From positions 1 through 64,000 of the forward strand of contig JAPCYS010000884.1 in assembly GCA_028641055.1 (NCBI GenBank): DNA of 64,000 bases. Reading direction: 5' to 3'. The first letter of the stretch is position 1, and the number at the start of each line of letters is the position of its first letter. This document shows positions 57,306-64,000 of this stretch, piece by piece. Both the position numbers and the translations under genes were made by a program. Origin of the DNA: Alopecurus myosuroides (taxonomy: Eukaryota; Streptophyta; Magnoliopsida; Poales; Poaceae). The notes below the pieces were generated by a model. The model saw only the letters and a list, made by a program, of their open reading frames with translations. It ran no database searches and was not told where the DNA came from.

Positions 57306-60134
57306 CAATTTTAATTGGTTAATAACTTTTAATCTATAACTCTAAAAAATAAAAGTTATATATGTTTTCTGTCCCAAATTAAATGATCTTTCCAAATAAT
57401 CCATTTGTTCACTGTTTTGGAATTCCCAAATGCATTTAAAATTCAACTTTGAATAATTCAAATGCAATTTCTTAAATTCCATAACTAATTCATTAATAAT
57501 CCAATAAATACAAATAAAATATGTTTTTCATACCATTTTGAATACCCTATTCAAATATAAAATTTGTTTCCTGGTTTGAGTAATTTAAATTGCCTAAATA
57601 ATTTAATACTTGTTTAATTCATTTAAATTTGATAAAAATCATAACTTGCTCAAAATAAAATATTTTTGAACATGCAAAATATGTTTTCAAGCCATCAAAG
57701 TGTGAACTTTTCAAATGTGAATTTGAATTTATGATTTGAACAAATAAAATTCAAATAATATTCAAACTTGTTTTAAATTCAATTAAAACTTGTTTAATAT
57801 TGTTTAATAATAAATTCATCCTAAATCAAATTTCAATATTTGAAACATGTAATCCAACTAAAATTTGATGTTCTTTTCAAATATAATTTTTGTTAATTGT
57901 TTTGCACACTTTAAATTGATGAAAACAATAATTGGTTGTGTAACATGTTTAAGTAACCAACCTTTCCAAACTTAATAAATGATTTTCCAAACTTGTTAAA
58001 TCCTTTTATCACTTGCATCTATTATTGTTATTTGCTGTTATTTTGTTGTTACCATCATGCATGCATCATGCTAACAACTTCCACATAATAATTAATTGCA
58101 AATCATTTGTTCCACTTAATTCATGGACCCTTTTTCATATGCAACTCAAAATTGCATAGGGGTCCATCTTAATTGTGTTACATGTCACTTAGTTTATTTG
58201 ATGCAACCATTAACTTGCCATGCATCATCTTGATTGTGCACAATGCCATGATAATGATTGTTTATATTTCTGCCTTGTTTGTTTGCTTCTTCCCGGATAT
58301 ACGACGACGTTGAGACCGACGATACTTACGACACCCCTTCTAAGGATTTAGCTCAGTACCAGGCTACTGGGTTTGCAGGCAAGTTATCACTCACATGAAC
58401 CACTGTGTTCCTTTCAACATTGGTTCCCGATACTTTCCGTTGTCTATTCTGCTGGCCCTAGTATTAGTTGCTTCTGTTACGAACCTATCACATGAATCCC
58501 TTAACCCTGATATTGCCTCACCTCCATACCTATAACCCTTGCTTGTTGCCCGTGTCTTACTAGCATGCTTAGGTTGTTTTGCTCGAGTCTGTTACCCGTT
58601 ACTTTCAGTTACTATTTCATTATGTTCTGGGGGCTCGATGTTTAATCAATCAATCATGCTAATGTTATTATTAATAATAATTTGATGATAAGGCACCGGC
58701 AGGAGGCCCTGTGTGGTTTTGAGGCCTGCTAGTGTCGACCCTAATAGGAAAAGGGTCTTGTCTACTGATCCATGATGAGCGCACTAACCGCATGTGGGAA
58801 GCGAGTGCGCCCCCCCAATTTGATTCGATTCGCATCTCGTCCAAATCGCCTCATTTAGTTCGTGTTTTCCATTTGCCGCATGCATGTTTTTGCGAGCCCA
58901 GGCCAGGGTGGAACTTTTGTAGTCGGCATATAGGGGGACACGTTCTTAGAGTGCTATGAGGGTCCATTTTCTTCTGGGCTCGATTAGCCGTGCGCCCAAG
59001 GTTCTTTGGGCTTGATACGGAGAAGAGTTGAGTTGTGTTGAGTGCCCCGCTTGGTGGAAGGGCCTTTCCACCTGGTGGGTTATTCATGCGTGTACGGCCA
59101 AATTGGTGCAACCCTGCAGGGATAATCTTCTCGAGAAGCCGTGTTTTCCGCGGTTATGGATTACTTGGTGAAAGTACTGGCTAACAAGTACTCAGGACAA
59201 CTTAAACCTAATGATTAACAACTTTACACCCAATGATTAATAACTTGACTAGTAATAGGCATTATTGACACAATAATTTGAACCATCATTATTTCAACTG
59301 TGTGAGTTATCCTCGGATTGCTTCTTTGGATAAGGGGCGAGATCCAGGATGGGTTTGTTTGAAGTTATCTTTCAGTTGGTTACAATCCTCGATCTTATCT
59401 CCTTTCTGTTAGCCGGCAGTTGTAGTATGTTTCTGTAGTTGGTTAGCGCAGCCAGTTGCAGCATCTTTCCTACCCCTTTTCTTCTGTTGAACCCAAGGCA
59501 TCTGTGCTTGGTGTTGACGGGTTACACTTTGGTGAACTGTGAGTCTTGCTTGCCAGTACGTTTATGTACTGACCCCTTTGGGGCTGTGGTTTCCGCAGAC
59601 CTACGTTTCCGAGGATCTACATGGTGGCTATTACGTGGGTATGACGAGACTGCTGACGAGTAGATAGCGGACCCGGGCAGGATCCGAGACTTCGTGGATG
59701 GGCTCCGTCTTTTTCGTTTCCGGCCTCTTAGGCCTATTTGGTTCTTGTCTGTACTCAGACATGTTGAATGCTTCCGCTGTAATGTAATGATGATATGTTG
59801 GGGCATGTGCCCTCTGAATGATTGTATTTGCTATCTCTGCTCTAATGAGAGCTATTTGCAACTTATTTTCATCTTTTGTGTCGTAGAGATCTGTTGTGAT
59901 ATCACTTGTTCAAACGCCGTTGACGTACCATGTGTGTATGTTTGAAGTACGTCAATGGAAGTATCCTGATTTCTATGGGATAGTTTACGTCGACGCTGAA
60001 CAGATAGGGGTTGGTTGTCACACATACGTGTGTTGGCCTACTCGTAAGAGGACGCGGGTGCCGGTAAGCCCCGTAATCCAATCTACTACTGTTCAACGGA
60101 ACGGCGAGTATCCTTTAGAAGTCCGGGTGCGACA

Positions 60135-60148
60135 AATGGTATCAGAGC
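60135..60148 (+). promoter_or_regulatory. Element B primer binding site
   Basis: AATGGTATCAGAGC follows the LTR end CGACA directly; it is complementary to initiator Met tRNA. Confidence 0.88.
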
Positions 60149-60640
60149 ATGTCTGCCTGTAGGATCCCTTTTTACTGGTCGCAGTTGAGTCTAGAAACTA
60201 TTTTGTAGCTATATAGGAAAAATGAAACGTGAGAGTAGGAATTCTGCCATTTTATTTCTTTCCCCACCCACCCTCCCTTTTCTGGTAAGGAAGTGCAACG
60301 TTGTTTTTCCCTTCTCATCTAAACTTTCAAGTTAGGATTTCACGAATCCTGGTTTCTCTAGGATAGTTATATCTACTAGACCATAGGAATGGAGGTGGTT
60401 GTGACATGATTTATCATGTTGCCTACTCACGATTGAGAACGGAGGCGTGTAAGCCCCGGAAGCAGATCCTCTATTCCTTAAGAAGTAGATATTGATCCTT
60501 TAGAAGCCCGGATGGGTTTTCCGTAGTACCTCAGGAGTGTTTTGATCTCGTTTTCCCGGTGTTGCTTCAATATCCTGTTCTTCCCAACATCCTTTTCGTC
60601 CGTTGAAATCTTGTTGTTGTTTCCACTTCAATTCTTCTAC
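60149..60640 (+). other. Element B internal leader, non-coding
   Basis: No gag frame is present where one is expected. Scattered sequence repeats part of the LTR-end context (GTAAGCCCCG, TCCTTTAGAAG near 60450-60510), suggesting rearranged LTR-derived DNA. Confidence 0.45.
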
Positions 60641-61195
60641 CGGCGTCTGATCAAAGTTTCCCCGTTCATCCGCTAAACTCTATTCCAGCTAAAGTGTTGT
60701 TTGATACCGGAGCATCGCATTCCTTTGTGTCAAAAATCTTTCCAACAACATACAACCTAATTCTGGTTCCACTAAACAATCAAATCTCTGTTCACTCCCC
60801 GGGATCTCAAATGTTGACTTCCAAGTCAGTCACAGAAATCAAATTCTAATTAATGGCCACATATTCCTTGCTTCTATCATACTGCTTGGCAATTCTGACA
60901 TTGATGTCATTCTTAGTATTGGATGGATGTCAATAACTCTGTTCCACCATTCTAGCCAGATAATCTATTCTCCAAATGAATCAAGTTCCATTCAGCTATA
61001 CACCATCGATACAAAACCTCTCCCTTTACTTGAAAATGTTCCGGTGGTTTCCAAATTCCCTGACATCTTTCCAGAAAAGTTGCCAGGGTTGCCTATCGTT
61101 TTGAACTTCCAGAAAAACTATCCAATGTGCACGATGTGTTTCACGTGACACGGCTCAAGAGGATCTTCCCAAGAAGTTTCCGGACCTTTTCTTTT
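60641..61195 (+). pseudogene. Element B protease-RT start fused to integrase end (internal deletion)
   Basis: The retropepsin active site VLFDTGASHSFVSK lies at about 60695-60736, followed by a stop near 60847 and a frame change. The next frame gives VILSIGWMS, then VVSKFPDIFPEKLPGLP (about 61037-61090), the usual start of chromovirus RT. Within a few bases the frame shifts to LPEKLSNVHDVFHVTRLKRI (about 61110-61165), the usual end of chromovirus integrase. Everything between the RT start and the integrase end is missing. The product cannot work. Confidence 0.75.
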
Positions 61196-61230
61196 CTCAG
61201 CAGGAATCTCGGGGCGCGATTCCTTCAAGG

Positions 61231-61240
61231 GGGGGCGTTT
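61231..61240 (+). promoter_or_regulatory. Element B polypurine tract
   Basis: AAGGGGGGGCGTTT ends directly at the 3' LTR start TGTAACAG, the expected primer for plus-strand DNA synthesis. Confidence 0.75.
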
Positions 61241-64000
61241 TGTAACAGCCCAAGTATGAAAACCTACCATTTAGAATGTTTGATTTCTTGTTTATTAGAG
61301 TATTGCATCATGGCATCATATTTATTTCCTTTGTTTGCCTTGTTTACCATTTGTTTTGCATCTGTTCTTAATTGTTTTCACAATGAAAATCAAACAATTT
61401 CCAATGCTTTGTTTTCATACTTGTTCTGTTACAACCTTTGAAATAAAAATCACAAATGAAAACAACCAATTTGTTCCATTTTATTCCATGTTGATCACTC
61501 ATTAAATTGTTGGTTTTAATCAAACAATTAATTCAATCAATTAATTCCAAATCCTTTCAAACTCAAATAAAATCTCCAAATCAGCACCTCATTTGAAAGT
61601 TATAAAAGTACCAAACAATTTATAATCACATTGTTCTATTTAATCACCTATTAAGTTGTTGTTTTCTATATTAAATAACAAATGATTCCAATTCAAACCA
61701 AATGTATCCAAACTAACTCCAAATTTGAAACCTATGCAAACAGCACCAATTTCCAAGTCATTAAAACTACCAAACTATTCTAATAATTTTGATCACATTA
61801 ATCAGTAGGGTTCACCCATTAAAACCTTTGTTTTCAATATTATTTTATTTAATAACAACTACCTCTAAATTTGAATTAATTTCAAACAGCATTTTAAATT
61901 TGAAAGTTTTGAAAAAACAAAGTTGTCAATTAGTTGGCATAATAAAACTAATCTAACCATATTTTTCCCCTAATTTTCCTAGCACCAAAACCTATCAAAC
62001 TCTTCCATTTTCTATTTGCTACAAAAAAAAAGGAAAAGCAGAAATAATACAAAGAAGCAAACAGCCGCAGCGCGCAGCAGCTAAGCTACCCCAGCCCAGC
62101 CCAATTTCCATCTGGCCCGGTACCCCTTGTCCTTTCTGTCGATGTCTTCCTCCTCGCGATGACGTCAAGCGTACGAACCCCTCACCCACCGTGCGATCTC
62201 TCCTCCCCCGCTCGATGCTGCGCCGTACGAGCCCGGAACCCATAAGAACACCTACCCACTGCTAACCCTAGCCACCTTCCCTAGCTATCTCCCTCCTCGC
62301 CGCCGATCGCTCCATCTGCCACCTCCCTCCCTTCTCTGAAACCACGGCCGCGAAAACTTCTCTGAACCGGCGAGGATCGCCGCCGGCAGGCCCTGGCTCC
62401 CCTCCGTTGAGCAGCGGGAATGGATCCGCCGCTGCTCCACGTCTGCCCTCGACCTCTCCGTTGCTCTCGAGGAGGCTTCTGGCGCCGCCGCCGTCCACGC
62501 CGTTCGTCTCCGACCGTCTGCACAGCGCCTCTGTCAACTCCATCAGAGGTGATCCACCGTGCCCTCCTTTCATCCTCTCTGCCCTCGTTCCATCTCGCAC
62601 CCCGAGCCCACACCCTGCACATCAACACGCGACAGTACGCAACACAGCACACCCATCCGGAGGCCACACGCGCGGCAGCAACGACGTTGGTCACCGCCGG
62701 CCAGCCCGTCGAGTTTCTGACGAAGTGCAGTTAACACCTGCACAGAAGAAAATTCAGTTAGCAATATGAAGAACACCTTACCTGCGTTGTGTATCCTGAC
62801 ACCAATCGAAACGCACCCCAATGGTTACACACTTGCGAGCAAGCGCGGAGGGCACGGGTTCGAACCCTGGTATCCGCGAAAAAACCCACCCTTTTGCTTA
62901 TAGCGCTGACAGGGTGGCCCCCCCTGTCAGCCGCTATGTGGCACAGTGCCACGCGTGTCTGCCACGCTGGCCCTTGGGGCCCCTGTCAGTGGCATTGGCT
63001 GGCCACTGCGGGGTAGCACAAGATTTACAGCACGTTTCTTTTAAATCTAGGTCCCTTAATTTTACAGATTAGTCCTCAATTTTAATTGGTTAATAACTTT
63101 TAATCTATAACTCTAAAAAATAAAAGTTATATATGTTTTCTGTCCCAAATTAAATGATCTTTCCAAATAATCCATTTGTTCACTGTTTTGGAATTCCGAA
63201 ATGCATTTAAAATTCAACTTTGAATAATTCAAATGCAATTTCTTAAATTCCATAACTAATTCATTACTAATCCAATAAATACAAATAAAATATGTTTTTC
63301 ATACCATTTTGAATACCCTATTCAAATATAAAATTTGTGTCCTGGTTTGAGTAATTTAAATTGCCTAAATAATTTAATACTTGTTTAATTCATTTAAATT
63401 TGATAAAAATCATAACTTGCTCAAAATAAAATATTTTTGAACATGCAAAATATGTTTTCAAGCCATCAAAGTGTGAACTTTTCAAATGTGAATTTGAATT
63501 TATGATTTGAACAAATAAAATTCAAATAATATTCAAACTTGTTTTAAATTCAATTAAAACTTGTTTAATATTGTTTAATTCATAATAAATTCATCCTAAA
63601 TCAAATTTCAATATTTGAAACATGTAATCCAACTAAAATTTGATGTTCTTTTCAAATATAATTTTTGTTAATTGTTTTGCACACTTTAAATTGATGAAAA
63701 CAATAATTGGTTGTGTAACATGTTTAAGTAACCAAACTTTCCAAACTTAATAAATGATTTTCCAAAACTTGTTAAATCCTTTTATCACTTGCATCTATTA
63801 TTGTTATTTGCTGTTATTTTGTTGTTACCATCATGCATGCATCATGCTAACAACTTCCACATAATAATTAATTGCAAATCATTTGTTCCACTTAATTCAT
63901 GGACCCTTTTTCATATGCAACTCAAAATTGCATAGGGGTCCATCTTAATTGTGTTACATGTCACTTAGTTTATTTGATGCAACCATTAACTTGCCATGCA
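61241..64000 (+). repeat. Element B 3' LTR, cut by the window end
   Basis: It is homologous to 54155 onward and lacks the Mutator-like insertion (empty site CAATTTTAA at 63077-63085). About 2.76 kb of an expected 4.7 kb is visible. Confidence 0.9.

Larger units (their letters stand above)
54155..60134 (+). repeat. Element B 5' LTR (with Mutator-like insertion)
   Basis: It matches the 3' LTR from 61241 onward except for 56000-57314. A GC-rich block (about 54990-55620) looks like transcribed leader and contains an AG|GTGAG donor-like site near 55466, followed by a tRNA-like motif at 55729-55793. Confidence 0.88.
54155..64000 (+). mobile_element. Element B: Tekay-like gypsy element, plus strand, runs off the window
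   Basis: The 5' LTR (54155-60134) starts TGTAACAGCCC and ends GGGTGCGACA; the primer site AATGGTATCAGAGC follows. An internal region of about 1.1 kb ends in CAAGGGGGGGCGTTT, a polypurine tract, directly before the 3' LTR at 61241. Without the Mutator-like insertion its LTR would be about 4.67 kb, like element A. The right half of its LTR is related to element A read in the opposite direction. The protein region is largely deleted, so B is non-autonomous. Confidence 0.88.

Overview
The window is plant nuclear DNA from a grass with a large, repeat-rich genome; the TE families (CACTA elements with Ulp1-like genes, a Stowaway MITE, Tat-, Athila- and Tekay-like gypsy elements) fit Poaceae, probably Pooideae. 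No species is claimed. Almost everything is transposable elements, many inserted into one another. The only convincing host gene is a small single-exon RING-H2 (ATL-type) E3 ubiquitin ligase on the minus strand at 6910-7341.

Left part (1-8.9 kb): the tail of an unknown open frame (1-273), an A-rich minisatellite (305-1462), a decayed CACTA transposon (about 1530-6558) with a broken gene ending in a Ulp1-like protease domain, the RING-H2 gene, and a Stowaway MITE (about 8138-8242).

Middle (8.9-33.4 kb): a structurally complete Tat-lineage Ty3/gypsy element on the minus strand (8936-21125; 541-bp LTRs; 5-bp target duplication ATTGA). It carries gag-pro-pol with a second RNase H and, on the opposite strand, a spliced multi-exon antisense gene (10076-13112) with its own TATA box. 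It sits in an older LTR remnant. Next come a short chimeric retroelement holding a captured PTB/hnRNP-like RRM fragment (21539-24875), itself hit by a 2.0-kb non-autonomous CACTA (22573-24610, duplication AGC); a truncated Athila-like element on the minus strand (about 25.2-29.26 kb); a 0.85-kb non-TE tandem duplication (29455-31125); and the left end of a copia element (about 31.7-33.4 kb).

Right part (33.4-64 kb): a multi-level nest. The copia gag is interrupted by a second Tat element (plus strand, from 33409). Its integrase is interrupted at 40394 by element A, a minus-strand Tekay-like element with 4.7-kb LTRs around only 0.5 kb of internal DNA. An A LTR is interrupted at 54154 by element B, a related plus-strand element (54155 to beyond 64000) with an internally deleted protein region. 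The B 5' LTR is interrupted by a Mutator-like element (56000-57305, 9-bp duplication); the empty site is present in the B 3' LTR. On top of this lies a 6.8-kb tandem duplication (42047-48841 / 48842-55593) whose breakpoints share the 8-bp microhomology AGCAACGA. It explains the unusual LTR-internal-LTR-internal-LTR pattern. The second copy shows mostly single-base deletions, so assembly quality there should be questioned.

All calls rest on reading the sequence and on recognised protein families; no database search was run.
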